Origin: Gammaproteobacteria bacterium
GTDB taxonomy: Bacteria; Pseudomonadota; Gammaproteobacteria; Xanthomonadales; Xanthomonadaceae
DNA: 37,474 bases
Assembly (NCBI GenBank): GCA_025352045.1
Contig: JANXUD010000029.1
Coordinates: 1 to 37,474, forward strand
Direction of reading: 5' to 3'
Under the pieces are notes generated by a model. That model did no database searches. It had not been told where the DNA came from and worked only from the letters and a program-made list of their open reading frames with translations. The position numbers and the translations under genes were made by a program. Below, piece by piece: positions 22,046 through 29,783 of the stretch (within the stretch, counting starts at the first letter, position 1; each line of letters starts with the position of its first letter).

Positions 22046-22347
22046 TGGCCATGCACAATCCTCCGCACCCGGGCGAGTTCATCAACGATCTGCACCTCGA
22101 GCCCAATGGCATCAGCGGCCGCGAGCTTGCCGAGAAGCTCGACGTTGCCGCGTCCACGCTTAGCCGCATCCTCAAGGGATCCAGTCGGATCACGCCGGAG
22201 ATGGCGCTTCGCCTCTCGAAAGCGATCGGGCGTTCCGCGGAGAGTTGGTCGACCATGCAGGATGGCCACGACCTCTGGGTCGCCAGAAAGCAGGTCAACC
22301 TGCAGCGCGTCGTAAAATTGCCTGTCGCGGCGAGGATCGCAGGATGA
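22045..22347 (+). CDS. higA: HigA-family antitoxin, intact but without its toxin
   Basis: A 100-residue Xre-type antitoxin. The family hallmark 'MHNPPHPGEFINDLHLEPNG' is followed by the helix-turn-helix 'ISGRELAEKLDVAASTLSRI', 'SRITPEMALRLSKAIGRSAE' and 'SWSTMQDGHDLW'. In a normal operon it would neutralise HigB and repress its own promoter. Here HigB is reduced to its last 22 codons, so the protein may survive as a solitary DNA-binding regulator or be on the way to loss. Its stop codon overlaps the ATG of a TonB-C protein (ATGA), so that gene is now translationally coupled to it. The original autoregulated promoter, upstream of higB, has probably been lost too. Confidence 0.9.
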   Translation: MAMHNPPHPGEFINDLHLEPNGISGRELAEKLDVAASTLSRILKGSSRITPEMALRLSKAIGRSAESWSTMQDGHDLWVARKQVNLQRVVKLPVAARIAG

Positions 22348-22733
22348 TTGCCACGACATGTCGCAACCGATCGTTTGCCGCGCTGGTAGCAGTTTCTGCG
22401 GCTTTCCTTGGCTGGCCGGGCACGGCGTCGGCCCAGGCGCCGACCCTCCACAAGTACTACATCGACGGCAAGCAGATTCCCACGCCGAAACAGCTGCCTC
22501 CCGTCTATCCTGAGAAGGAGCAACGGCGCCGCATCGGCGGCACGGTGAGGGTGGCGTTCACCTACGCTGCCGATGGCAAGGTCACCTCGGCGACGGTCAA
22601 GACATCCAGCGGCAACAGGAACCTGGATGCCGCCGCAGTCACCGCGGTGAAGCAGTGGATCGTGGAAACGGTGCCGAAGGACGGCGGGCCCGCGGCGGGC
22701 GCTGCCGAGACCTCGGTCGACTTCACCCCCTGA
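22344..22733 (+). CDS. TonB C-terminal-domain secreted protein
   Basis: A 129-residue exported protein. Residues 1-30 form a signal peptide ending 'GTASAQA'. The rest is a single TonB_C fold: 'LPPVYPEKEQRRRIGGTVRV' followed by 'AFTYAADGKVTSATVKTSSG' and 'LDAAAVTAVKQWIVE'. It lacks the N-terminal membrane anchor and Pro-rich spacer of true TonB, so it is unlikely to energise receptors by itself and may act as a periplasmic interaction partner. ATG 22344 overlaps the higA stop. The longer frame upstream is an overlap artefact. Role unknown. Confidence 0.8.
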   Translation: MIATTCRNRSFAALVAVSAAFLGWPGTASAQAPTLHKYYIDGKQIPTPKQLPPVYPEKEQRRRIGGTVRVAFTYAADGKVTSATVKTSSGNRNLDAAAVTAVKQWIVETVPKDGGPAAGAAETSVDFTP

Positions 22734-22745
22734 CCGGAGGCAATC

Positions 22746-22934
22746 ATGAAGTTCAACACGACAATTGCGGCACTGATCTTGACGGTGGTCGCACTGATGC
22801 AGGGCCTGCGCTTCCTGCTGTCCTGGCCGGTGCTGATCAACGGGTTCGCGGTGCCGTTGTGGTTCAGCGCGGTCGCCTTCCTGGTCATCGGTTGGGTCGC
22901 CGTCGGCCTGTGGCGCAGCCGCCCCGCCTCCTGA
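22746..22934 (+). CDS. Small two-helix membrane protein
   Basis: A 62-residue protein composed almost entirely of two membrane helices ('TIAALILTVVALMQGLRFLL' and 'LWFSAVAFLVIGWVAVGLW') with a short basic tail. ATG 22746 has a strong GGAGG Shine-Dalgarno. It lies 12 bp after the TonB-C gene, in the same transcription unit. I do not recognise a characterised family. Confidence 0.75.
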   Translation: MKFNTTIAALILTVVALMQGLRFLLSWPVLINGFAVPLWFSAVAFLVIGWVAVGLWRSRPAS

Positions 22935-22951
22935 CCTCGGGGAACCCTGCC

Positions 22952-23377
22952 ATGGCGACTTCCATCCGTCCGGGCGCCGTCATCTTCGCGCGCGACCAAG
23001 CGCGGCTCGCGCAGTTCTATCGCGCGCTGGGCAGCCTGGCGCGTGAGTCGGGCGACGACAGCCATACCGTGCTCGGCTCCGCGACGTTCGAGCTGGTGCT
23101 GCACGCGCTGTCCGGCGAGCCGCCGGCACCTTCGGCATCGGCATCGGCTTCGACATCGGCTTCGGCATCGGCTTCGACTTCGCCGTCGCCGCGCGAGGAC
23201 GCCTGCGTCAAGCTCTTCTTCCCGGTCGCCAGCCTGGCCCACGCACGCGAACAAGCCGCAACGCTGGGTGGTCGCCTGCATCCGCCGGCCCGCGAATGGG
23301 TCGGCCGGGGCTTCCGCGCCTGCGATGGCGTCGACCCGGAAGGCAATGTCATCCAGTGCCGCGAACCCGCGGCCTGA
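22952..23377 (+). CDS. VOC-superfamily (glyoxalase-like) protein with Ser-Ala repeat insert
   Basis: A 141-residue protein of the vicinal-oxygen-chelate fold: 'GAVIFARDQARLAQFYRALG' is the first beta-alpha-beta module and 'VKLFFPVASLAHAREQAATL' plus 'GVDPEGNVIQCREP' the second. A low-complexity insert of Ser, Ala, Thr and Pro (about residues 59-80) between the modules is encoded by a hexanucleotide repeat. Such a linker lies in a loop and may vary in length between strains. Catalytic metal ligands are not complete, so it may be a binding protein instead of an enzyme. ATG 22952 is 17 bp after the previous stop. Confidence 0.85.
   Translation: MATSIRPGAVIFARDQARLAQFYRALGSLARESGDDSHTVLGSATFELVLHALSGEPPAPSASASASTSASASASTSPSPREDACVKLFFPVASLAHAREQAATLGGRLHPPAREWVGRGFRACDGVDPEGNVIQCREPAA
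23131..23190 (+). repeat. Hexanucleotide-type tandem repeat encoding Ser-Ala/Thr
   Basis: About nine 6-bp units of the form TCGGCN or TCGACN, with a higher-order 24-bp periodicity. Because the unit is a multiple of three, changes in copy number lengthen or shorten the protein loop without a frameshift. Confidence 0.8.
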
Positions 23378-23399
23378 GGCCCAGGCAACGGAGGTGTGC

Positions 23400-23876
23400 A
23401 TGGACATCCAGATGCAGCCGATCGGATTCGTGGAGGCGGTGCGGCCAGGCGCCGAGGACGACTACTGGGGTGGCGAGACCGCCCGCATCCGCCTCGCGCC
23501 GGGGTTCGACGCCGAGGCGCTGGATGGCCTGGATGCGTTCTCGCATGTCGAGGTGCTGTACCTCTTCCACCAGGTCGAGGCGAGCCGGATCGTCACCGGC
23601 GCCCGGCACCCGCGCAACAATCCGGACTGGCCGGCGGTGGGGATCTTCGCCCAGCGCGGCAAGAACCGGCCCAGTCGCATCGGCTCGACCATCTGCCGGA
23701 TCCTCCACGTCGAGGGCACGACCCTGCACGTGGACGAACTGGATGCGATCGATGGCACGCCGGTGCTCGACCTCAAGCCGGTGATGGCGGAATTCCTGCC
23801 GCGCGACATGGTGCAGCAGCCCGACTGGTCGCATGCGCTGATGGCCGACTACTGGAAGCCGAGCCAGCGCCGCTAA
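23400..23876 (+). CDS. TrmO/UPF0066-family SAM-dependent tRNA methyltransferase, short form
   Basis: A 158-residue protein of the TrmO (YaeB/TsaA) family, which methylates N6 of threonylcarbamoyl-adenosine 37 in tRNA. Motifs are 'PIGFVEAVRPGAEDDYWGG', 'GLDAFSHVEVLYLFHQVEAS', 'RHPRNNPDWPAVGIFAQRGK' 'NRPSRIGSTICRIL' and 'LDAIDGTPVLDLKPVM'. E. coli TrmO is about 235 residues and has an extra C-terminal domain missing here, so a different substrate is possible. ATG 23400 is preceded by GGAGG at good spacing. The gene is followed convergently by the RIO kinase with only 27 bp between stops. Confidence 0.85.
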   Translation: MDIQMQPIGFVEAVRPGAEDDYWGGETARIRLAPGFDAEALDGLDAFSHVEVLYLFHQVEASRIVTGARHPRNNPDWPAVGIFAQRGKNRPSRIGSTICRILHVEGTTLHVDELDAIDGTPVLDLKPVMAEFLPRDMVQQPDWSHALMADYWKPSQRR

Positions 23877-23903
23877 GCCCGGAATTCGCGCCGGCGCCGC
23901 GGC

Positions 23904-24761
23904 TCAGTCGGCTTCGGCCGCCGCCTGCCGGCCCTGCTCGCGGATCTGCGCTTCCTGCCGCGCGTCCTCGATCGACATCAGCACGGCGCCCACGTCGGCA
24001 TCGCCGGTGGCGAACTTGAACTTGCCGGTGAGCGGCGATTCCGGCAGCAGTTCGCCTTTCTCGAACAGCGCCCACATCTCCTCGCCATAGTGCAGTTGCG
24101 ACAGTTCCGGCGCGAAGCGCGCGAGGGTGTCGCGGATATTGTTGACGTCGCGCAGCAGCATGCTGCGCGCGTTGTTGTTGCCGGCCGCGCTGACGGCCTG
24201 CGGCAGGTCGATGATCACCGGGCCGTCGGGCCCGACCAGCACGTTGTATTCCGACAGGTCGCCGTGGATCGTGCCGACGCAGAGCATGCGCACCACCTGG
24301 CGCACCAGGAAGGCGAAGTACTCGCGCGCCTGCGCTGGCTCAAGGGCGACTTCGCCCAGGCGCGGCGCGCTATGGCCGGTATCGTCGGTGATCAGCTCCA
24401 TGACCAGCACGCCGTTGAAATAGCCGTAGGGCCGCGGCACGCGCACGCCGGCGGCGGACAGCGCATACAGCGCGTCCACCTCGGTGTTCTTCCAGGCCGC
24501 TTCCTGTTCCTTGCGGCCGAACTTGGTGGCCTTGCCGATGGCGCGGGTCTGGCGGCTGCCACGCACCTTGCGGCCTTCCTGGTACTGCACGCGCGCCTGG
24601 AAGCTGCGCTGGCCCAGGTCCTTGTAGACCTTGGCGCAGCGAATCGCGTCGCCGGAGCGCACGACGTAGACCGCCGCCTCCTTGCCACTCTTCAGCGGGC
24701 GGATGACCTCGTCGATCACGCCATCGTCGATCAGGGGCTGCAGGCCCGAGGGGGTTTTCAT
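23904..24761 (-). CDS. RIO1-family atypical serine kinase
   Basis: A 285-residue kinase. 'LKSGKEAAVYVVRSGDAIRC' with K44 in 'CAKVYK' is the ATP-binding part; 'GTIHGDLSEYNVLVG' contains catalytic D168 and N173; 'VIIDLPQAV' holds the metal-binding D185. These are RIO-type motifs without the activation segment of classical kinases. In bacteria the family's targets are mostly unknown, with proposed links to ribosome maturation. The C-terminus carries a charged helix ('EDARQEAQIREQGRQAAAEA'). ATG 24761 is the only start at the beginning of the homology; the upstream Shine-Dalgarno is weak. It stands alone on the minus strand between plus-strand genes. Confidence 0.9.
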   Translation of the reverse strand: MKTPSGLQPLIDDGVIDEVIRPLKSGKEAAVYVVRSGDAIRCAKVYKDLGQRSFQARVQYQEGRKVRGSRQTRAIGKATKFGRKEQEAAWKNTEVDALYALSAAGVRVPRPYGYFNGVLVMELITDDTGHSAPRLGEVALEPAQAREYFAFLVRQVVRMLCVGTIHGDLSEYNVLVGPDGPVIIDLPQAVSAAGNNNARSMLLRDVNNIRDTLARFAPELSQLHYGEEMWALFEKGELLPESPLTGKFKFATGDADVGAVLMSIEDARQEAQIREQGRQAAAEAD

Positions 24762-24921
24762 TGGACAGGACAGCTGGAGGCAGACCGGCCATTATCGCCC
24801 AGCGCCGGGCACCCCAGCGGCCCTGGGCCCCGGGCAGCGGCAGTGGGCCGGGACTGTTGTAGTCTGCGCCCAGCGCCCGAGACCCGACGCGGGCGGCGCA
24901 TCTGGCCAAATAGGGGGTTCC

Positions 24922-25335
24922 ATGGGTTCCGTCCTGAGGAGCATCGGCGCGGTCATCGCCGGCTTCATCGTCGCCAGCCTCATCATGATGGTCGTCGAGT
25001 TCATCAACGGGCACCTGATCTATCCGGGGCTGGCCAGCGCCGCAGCCGGCGTCACCGACCGCGATGCAATGCGCGCGATCATGCTCGCCGCCCCTGCCGG
25101 CGCCTTCCTGGTCGTGGCCCTGGGCTGGCTGCTCGGCGGCCTGGCCGGCGGCTTCACCGCCGAGAAGATTTCCGCGCGGGCCAACGGTGCGCCGGCGCTG
25201 GTGCTGGGCGTGCTGCTGACGCTGGCAGGCATCGCCAACAACCTGATGCTGCCGCCGCCGCCTTGGTTCTGGGTGGTGAGCATGCTCGTGCTCCTGCCCG
25301 CGACGCTGGCAGGTGCGCGGATGGCGCGGCCGTGA
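24922..25335 (+). CDS. Four-helix membrane protein of unknown function
   Basis: A 137-residue integral membrane protein with four predicted helices: about 8-27 ('IGAVIAGFIVASLIMMVVEF'), 52-75 ('IMLAAPAGAFLVVALGWLLG'), 90-108 ('ALVLGVLLTLAGIANNLML') and 113-131. A TAGGGGG-type Shine-Dalgarno lies a few bases before ATG 24922. I do not recognise a characterised family. The neighbouring methyltransferase starts 16 bp later on the same strand and is probably co-transcribed. Confidence 0.8.
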   Translation: MGSVLRSIGAVIAGFIVASLIMMVVEFINGHLIYPGLASAAAGVTDRDAMRAIMLAAPAGAFLVVALGWLLGGLAGGFTAEKISARANGAPALVLGVLLTLAGIANNLMLPPPPWFWVVSMLVLLPATLAGARMARP

Positions 25336-25351
25336 GCCGGCGCCGGGTGGC

Positions 25352-26161
25352 ATGAGCGACGACGCGCTCTTCGCGGGCTCCATCCCGGCACTGTACGAGC
25401 GTTACCTCGTGCCGATGATCTTCGACAGCTACGCGCACGACCTGGCCGAGCGCGTCGCATCGCTTGTGCCCAGGAGCGTGCTCGACCTGGCCTGCGGCAC
25501 CGGCGTGGCGACGCGCCGGCTGGCCGCACAGCTTCCGCCTTCGACGCGCATCGTCGCCACCGACCTCAACCAGGCCATGCTCGACCACGCGGTGGCATTG
25601 GGCACCGCGCGACCGGTCGAGTGGCAGCTGGCCGATGCTCAGGCCCTGCCGTTCGACGACGCCTGCTTCGACGTGGTCGCCTGCCAGTTCGGCGTGATGT
25701 TCTTTCCCGACAAGATCGGCGCCTTTGCCGAGGCGCGACGCGTCCTGCGGCCCGGTGGCACCCTGCTGTTCAATGTCTGGGATGCGCTGGAGTACAACGC
25801 CTTCGCCGACGCCACGACGCAGGCGCTGGCGCGCCTGTTTCCCGGGGACCCACCGCGATTCCTGGCGCGTACGCCGCATGGATACCGCGACCCGGCCACG
25901 ATCACCCGCGACCTGGCGCTCGGCGGCTTCACGACGGCGCCGCGCATCGACGTCGTGGCGGCAACCAGCCACGCGCCGTCCGCACGGGACGCAGCGCTGG
26001 GTTATTGCCAGGGCACGCCGCTGCGCGCGGAGATCGAGGCGCGGCGACCGGGCGGGCTGGCGGACGCGACCGCCGCCGTGGAACGGGCGCTGGCGCAGGG
26101 CTTTGGCACCGGTGCGATCGAAGGCGCCATCCAGGCACTGGTGGTGGTGGCCGCCGCCTGA
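25352..26161 (+). CDS. Class I SAM-dependent methyltransferase (UbiE-like)
   Basis: A 269-residue enzyme with the Rossmann methyltransferase signature: motif I 'VLDLACGTGVATRRLA', acidic motif 'IVATDLNQAMLDHA', 'WQLADAQALPFDDACFDVV' and 'FAEARRVLRPGGTLLFNVWD'. This is the Methyltransf_11/25 type, common for small-molecule substrates; nothing identifies the substrate. ATG 25352 is chosen because 'MSDDALFAGSIPALYERYLV' is a typical family start. The region after its stop (26162-26364) has no complete gene. Confidence 0.88.
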   Translation: MSDDALFAGSIPALYERYLVPMIFDSYAHDLAERVASLVPRSVLDLACGTGVATRRLAAQLPPSTRIVATDLNQAMLDHAVALGTARPVEWQLADAQALPFDDACFDVVACQFGVMFFPDKIGAFAEARRVLRPGGTLLFNVWDALEYNAFADATTQALARLFPGDPPRFLARTPHGYRDPATITRDLALGGFTTAPRIDVVAATSHAPSARDAALGYCQGTPLRAEIEARRPGGLADATAAVERALAQGFGTGAIEGAIQALVVVAAA

Positions 26162-26183
26162 CGGCAGCCTGCCGGCGCCACCC

Positions 26184-26294
26184 GATGCCGCCCGGCGGGT
26201 CGGGAAAAGTTCACGCTGGCTGGTGCAGGTTCGACACGCGCGAGGCGCCAAGAAGCACGGACGCGAGGTGCAGTACTTCAAGAAGCGCGGCTAG
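26184..26294 (+). pseudogene. Possible C-terminal fragment of an unidentified basic protein
   Basis: The frame ending at TAG 26292-26294 encodes 'SRWLVQVRHARGAKKHGREV' followed by QYFKKRG, a strongly basic, protein-like sequence. No ATG start exists in this frame and the only nearby start candidate is GTG 26223. It could be a remnant of a lost gene, a very small gene, or chance. The remaining bases up to 26364 show only the leader of the next gene and a TAGAAT -10-like element at 26292. Confidence 0.25.
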
Positions 26295-26364
26295 AATGCC
26301 TCCGGGCCTTGTTGCGGCAAGCCCACGCCCGGGCCGACGCACGGCTCCAGAGACGGAGATTGCA

Positions 26365-26715
26365 ATGCAAAATGGCATGGTCACCACCGCACTTGAGCTT
26401 CCGGGCCTGCGCATCACGCGCAACTTCGGCGTCGTCCGCGGCATCACCGTGCGCTCGCGCTCGGTGGTCGGCAATGTCCTCGGGGGCATCCAGTCCCTGT
26501 TCGGCGGCAACATCAGCATCTACACCGACCTGTGCGAGCAGGCCCGCGAAGAAACCTACCAGCTGATGTGCCGCCACGCCCAGGGCCTGGGCGCCAACGC
26601 CATCATCGGCATGCGCTACGACGCGACCGAACTGATGGCCGGGCTCACCGAAGTGCTCTGCTATGGCACCGCCGTGCTGGTCGAGCCCCTGCCGGCCGAA
26701 CACTTGGCGGCCTGA
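26365..26715 (+). CDS. YbjQ/UPF0145-family protein
   Basis: A 116-residue protein of the YbjQ (DUF74) family: 'VVRGITVRSRSVVGNVLGGI', 'YTDLCEQAREETYQLMCRHA' and 'GLGANAIIGMRYDATELM' are close to the family pattern. Members form pentameric rings and have been called heavy-metal-binding, but function is not established. ATG 26365 follows a GGAGAT Shine-Dalgarno. Its stop is separated by 1 bp from the GTG of the GST gene, so they are probably co-translated. Confidence 0.9.
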   Translation: MQNGMVTTALELPGLRITRNFGVVRGITVRSRSVVGNVLGGIQSLFGGNISIYTDLCEQAREETYQLMCRHAQGLGANAIIGMRYDATELMAGLTEVLCYGTAVLVEPLPAEHLAA

Positions 26716-26716
26716 G

Positions 26717-27394
26717 GTGGAACTGTTCGCCCATCCGTTTTCCTCTTACTGCCAGAAAGCGATCATCGCCTTCTACGAGCACGCCCTGCCGTTCCGCTTC
26801 CGCCTGCTGTCGCCGGAAGACCCGGCCACGCTGGCCGAGCAGCGCGCGCTGTGGCCCTTGGCCAAGATGCCGGTGCTGCGCAACGACGGGCGCGTGCTGG
26901 TCGAGGCCAGCATCATCATTGAATATCTCGACCAGGTGTCGGGGTCGCCGCAGCGCCTGTTGCCGGTGGATCCCGCCCTCGAGCTTGAAGTGCGCATGCT
27001 CGACCGGATATTCGACAACTACGTGATGACGCCGATGCAGAAGATCGTCGCCGATCGCCTGCGCTCCGACGATGCCATCCGCGATCCGCATGGCGTGGAG
27101 GAGGCGCGCGCCCTGCTGCGCCAGTCCTATGCCTGGCTGGACGCGCGGATTGGCGAGCGGGTGGGGGCGCGCGTTGGCGGACTGGAGTGGATCTCGGGCG
27201 AGTTCTCGCTGGCGGACTGTGCCGCGGCGCCGTCCCTGTTCTACGCCGACTGGGTCGAGCCCATCGACGCCCGGCACGCCTCGCTGCGCGCCTATCGCGC
27301 GCGCCTGCTCGCCCGCCCATCGGTGGCCCGCGTGGTGGACGAGGCGCGCTATTTCCGCCCGTACTTCCCCGGCGGCGCCCCGGACCGCGACTGA
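26717..27394 (+). CDS. Glutathione S-transferase family protein
   Basis: A 225-residue GST. The N-terminal thioredoxin fold shows 'ELFAHPFSSYCQKAIIAFYE', with S9/S10 and C12 near the usual catalytic position, and 'MPVLRNDGRVLVEASIIIEY' for glutathione binding. The all-helical C-terminal domain contains 'ISGEFSLADCAAAPSLFYAD'. GTG 26717 is chosen as start because the fold begins there and it is 1 bp after the previous stop. Substrate unknown. Followed 5 bp later by a methyltransferase. Confidence 0.9.
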   Translation: MELFAHPFSSYCQKAIIAFYEHALPFRFRLLSPEDPATLAEQRALWPLAKMPVLRNDGRVLVEASIIIEYLDQVSGSPQRLLPVDPALELEVRMLDRIFDNYVMTPMQKIVADRLRSDDAIRDPHGVEEARALLRQSYAWLDARIGERVGARVGGLEWISGEFSLADCAAAPSLFYADWVEPIDARHASLRAYRARLLARPSVARVVDEARYFRPYFPGGAPDRD

Positions 27395-27399
27395 GCCGC

Positions 27400-28539
27400 A
27401 TGTCCACCGCCTTCAACGTCGCGCGCCGTGCCTGGGCCGCCCTGCCGCAGGGGCTGCGAGCGCACCCGACGATCCTGCGGATGGCGACGGCGATCCGTGC
27501 CGAGCTGGTGCCGGGGTCTCCGCTGCCCTCGCGCGAGACCCCACCCGCGGCTGCGGCCGCGCTCGTGGAGGCGGCAGCATCAGCGCAGGCGGCAGCGGCT
27601 GCAGAGGCGGTTGCGGTAGCGTCTGCAGAGGCGGCAGCGCCTGCCGACCCTGCCGCGCCGCGGATTGTCTCCACGCTCGCCGAACTCGACCAGATGCTGC
27701 GCATGCTCGACGCGGCCGCCGCGATTTCCGATGACGAATTGCGCCGGGGCTTCCAGCGCTTTTCGATGCGCTTCCCGATGGACCTGCCGGCCGATCCGGA
27801 TTCCGATGCGTATCGCGCGCAACAGTTGCGCCTGTACGCGTGGCTGCACGGCAAGCCCTACGCCACCGCCAACGAGGTCAGCCAGTTCGACGTTGCCGCG
27901 GCGGCGGACGCACCGTTTCCGTACCAGACGCACAGCGCCCAGACGGTCGGCAACCAGCTGATCGCCATCGGCCACATCATCCGTACCCTCGACCTGGCGC
28001 CGGGCAGCCGCGTGCTCGAATTCGGACCCGGTTGGGGCAACACCACGATCGCGCTGGCCCGGATGGGCCACCACGTGACCGCAGTCGACGTGGAGAAGAA
28101 CTTCATCGACCTGATCGCCGAGCGAGCGCGGCGCAACCATTTGTCGATCGACCTGCGGCACGACGATTTCTCGCTGGCTGGGCGTATCGGCGAGCGCTTC
28201 GACGCGGTGCTGTTCTTCGAGTGCTTCCACCACTGCGCCGAACACCAGACCCTGGTTGCCGCGCTCGAGCAGCTGGTGCTGCCCGGTGGGCGGGTGGTGT
28301 TCGCGGCCGAGCCGATCACCGACGCCTTTCCGATTCCCTGGGGCCTGCGCCTGGACGGCGAGTCGCTGTGGGCGATCCGGCAGAACGGCTGGCTGGAGCT
28401 GGGCTTCCAGGAATCGTATTTCCGCGGGCTGATGACGCGCCACGGCTGGCGCGTGGACAAGCGCAGCTGCGCCGAAACGCCCTGGGGCGAAATGTTCGTG
28501 GCCACGCGCGCCGACGCCGCGGCCACGCGGGCAAGCTGA
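27400..28539 (+). CDS. Class I SAM-dependent methyltransferase with Ala-rich N-terminal region
   Basis: A 379-residue protein. The C-terminal half is a methyltransferase: motif I 'VLEFGPGWGNTTIALARMGH', 'VTAVDVEKNFIDLIAERA', 'FDAVLFFECFHHCAEHQTLV' and 'LVLPGGRVVFAAEPI'. The N-terminal 85 residues contain a long Ala/Glu/Val-rich tract (about 47-87), probably a flexible linker or helix. Residues about 90-190 are an extra domain of unknown type. The combination recalls methyltransferases of polysaccharide or lipid modification, but no partner genes are present. ATG 27400 lies just after the GST stop. Confidence 0.85.
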   Translation: MSTAFNVARRAWAALPQGLRAHPTILRMATAIRAELVPGSPLPSRETPPAAAAALVEAAASAQAAAAAEAVAVASAEAAAPADPAAPRIVSTLAELDQMLRMLDAAAAISDDELRRGFQRFSMRFPMDLPADPDSDAYRAQQLRLYAWLHGKPYATANEVSQFDVAAAADAPFPYQTHSAQTVGNQLIAIGHIIRTLDLAPGSRVLEFGPGWGNTTIALARMGHHVTAVDVEKNFIDLIAERARRNHLSIDLRHDDFSLAGRIGERFDAVLFFECFHHCAEHQTLVAALEQLVLPGGRVVFAAEPITDAFPIPWGLRLDGESLWAIRQNGWLELGFQESYFRGLMTRHGWRVDKRSCAETPWGEMFVATRADAAATRAS

Positions 28540-28540
28540 G

Positions 28541-28819
28541 TTGTCCAAGCCGGAGTCGATCAGGCGCTGGGAACGCATCCGCGCGCAGGGGATGGCCCGC
28601 TACTATGTCCTGGTGCACGGGATCATCCACTACGGACTGCCGCTGTTCCTGCTGATGACCTTCGTGGTGCATCGCGAGCACCTCGGCGTGGCCTTCGTCG
28701 GCGTGTCGGCGCTGCTGTGGGCGATCGGCGGCGCGGTATTCGGCTGGATGATGTGGCATGTGCGCGAACGCATGTACCGCCGCCTGGCCGAGCTGTTCGG
28801 GACGCAGGGCCCTGACTGA
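28541..28819 (+). CDS. Small two-helix membrane protein
   Basis: A 92-residue protein with two membrane helices (about 24-42, 'VHGIIHYGLPLFLLMTFVV', and 49-70, 'VAFVGVSALLWAIGGAVFGW') and charged ends. The frame begins at TTG 28541, 1 bp after the previous stop; ATG 28592 is an alternative that would remove the first 17 residues. The N-terminal 'RRWERIRAQGMARYYVLVHG' looks like part of the protein, favouring TTG. Function unknown. Confidence 0.7.
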   Translation: MSKPESIRRWERIRAQGMARYYVLVHGIIHYGLPLFLLMTFVVHREHLGVAFVGVSALLWAIGGAVFGWMMWHVRERMYRRLAELFGTQGPD

Positions 28820-28843
28820 GGCGGCGGGCGCAGGGCGCGACCG

Positions 28844-29737
28844 CTACCGCGCGGCGCGTTCCTTGGCCCGGGTGATGATCACCACCCCGGCCAGGATCAC
28901 CAGCATCGCGGCGATGGCGTGGCTGTCGAATTTCTCGCCCAGCAAGGTCGCGCCGAACAGCATCGCCAACGGCGGGTTCACGTAGGCGTAGCTGGTCGCA
29001 AGCGCCGGCCGCACGTGATGCAGCAGCCAGATGTAGGCGGTGAAGCCGAGGATCGAGCCGGCGACGACCAGGTAGAGCATGGCGACGGTCGGTCCGAGCG
29101 CCGGCACGCCGTGGAAGCGCTCGCCCACGCCGAACCCCACCGCGAAGGACATGACACTGCCGGCAAGCATCTGCGACGCGGCCAACATGAAGGGCGCGGG
29201 CAGCGACTGGCCCCGGCTCCAGATCGAACCAAAGGCCCAGAACACCGGCGCGCAGAGCACCGCCAGGGCGCCGGGCAACGACCCTTGCATGGCGCCGCCC
29301 AGGTTGAGCCAGACCACGCCCGCGAAACCGACCACCAGGCCCAGCCACTCGCCGCGGCTGGGATGGTGGCCACGCAGCGCGGAGAAGGCGCCGGCCCACA
29401 AGGGCATCGCCGCCACGCCGACCGCGACCAGGCCGCTGGACACCGTCTGCTCCGCGAAATTGACCAGGGCGTTCGACAGCACGGTCATCAGCGCCGCCAG
29501 CACCAGCAGCGGCTTCCACTGCGCGCGCGTCGGCGCAGCGACGCCGCGCAGGCGCAGCACGACGTACATCAGGCCGCCGGCAACCAGCATGCGCACGCCC
29601 GTCAGCAGGAAGGGCGGATAGGCCGGCAGCGCGAGCACGATCGCGAAGTAGGTCGAACCCCACAGGACGTACACCGCAAGCAGGGCCAGGACTACCTTGG
29701 CGCGGCTGGCACCGTGTCTGGAATCGAGGCTGCCCAC
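28844..29737 (-). CDS. EamA-family (YedA-like) drug/metabolite exporter
   Basis: A 297-residue membrane protein of the DMT superfamily with ten predicted helices and two EamA repeats: 'LALLAVYVLWGSTYFAIVLA' begins the first and 'LAVLCAPVFWAFGSIWSRGQ' the second. The family ending 'VNPPLAMLFGATLLGEKF' and 'AMLVILAGVVIITRAKE' is clear. It is closest to YedA-type exporters. GTG 29737 is preferred because AGGGGAG lies 8 bp upstream; the longer frame to 29806 overlaps the end of the Ada-like gene. Substrate unknown. Confidence 0.88.
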   Translation of the reverse strand: MGSLDSRHGASRAKVVLALLAVYVLWGSTYFAIVLALPAYPPFLLTGVRMLVAGGLMYVVLRLRGVAAPTRAQWKPLLVLAALMTVLSNALVNFAEQTVSSGLVAVGVAAMPLWAGAFSALRGHHPSRGEWLGLVVGFAGVVWLNLGGAMQGSLPGALAVLCAPVFWAFGSIWSRGQSLPAPFMLAASQMLAGSVMSFAVGFGVGERFHGVPALGPTVAMLYLVVAGSILGFTAYIWLLHHVRPALATSYAYVNPPLAMLFGATLLGEKFDSHAIAAMLVILAGVVIITRAKERAAR

Positions 29738-29783
29738 GCTGCCGCTCCCCTGCTGCACATCGCACGCTTGCGATGCGCGTATT

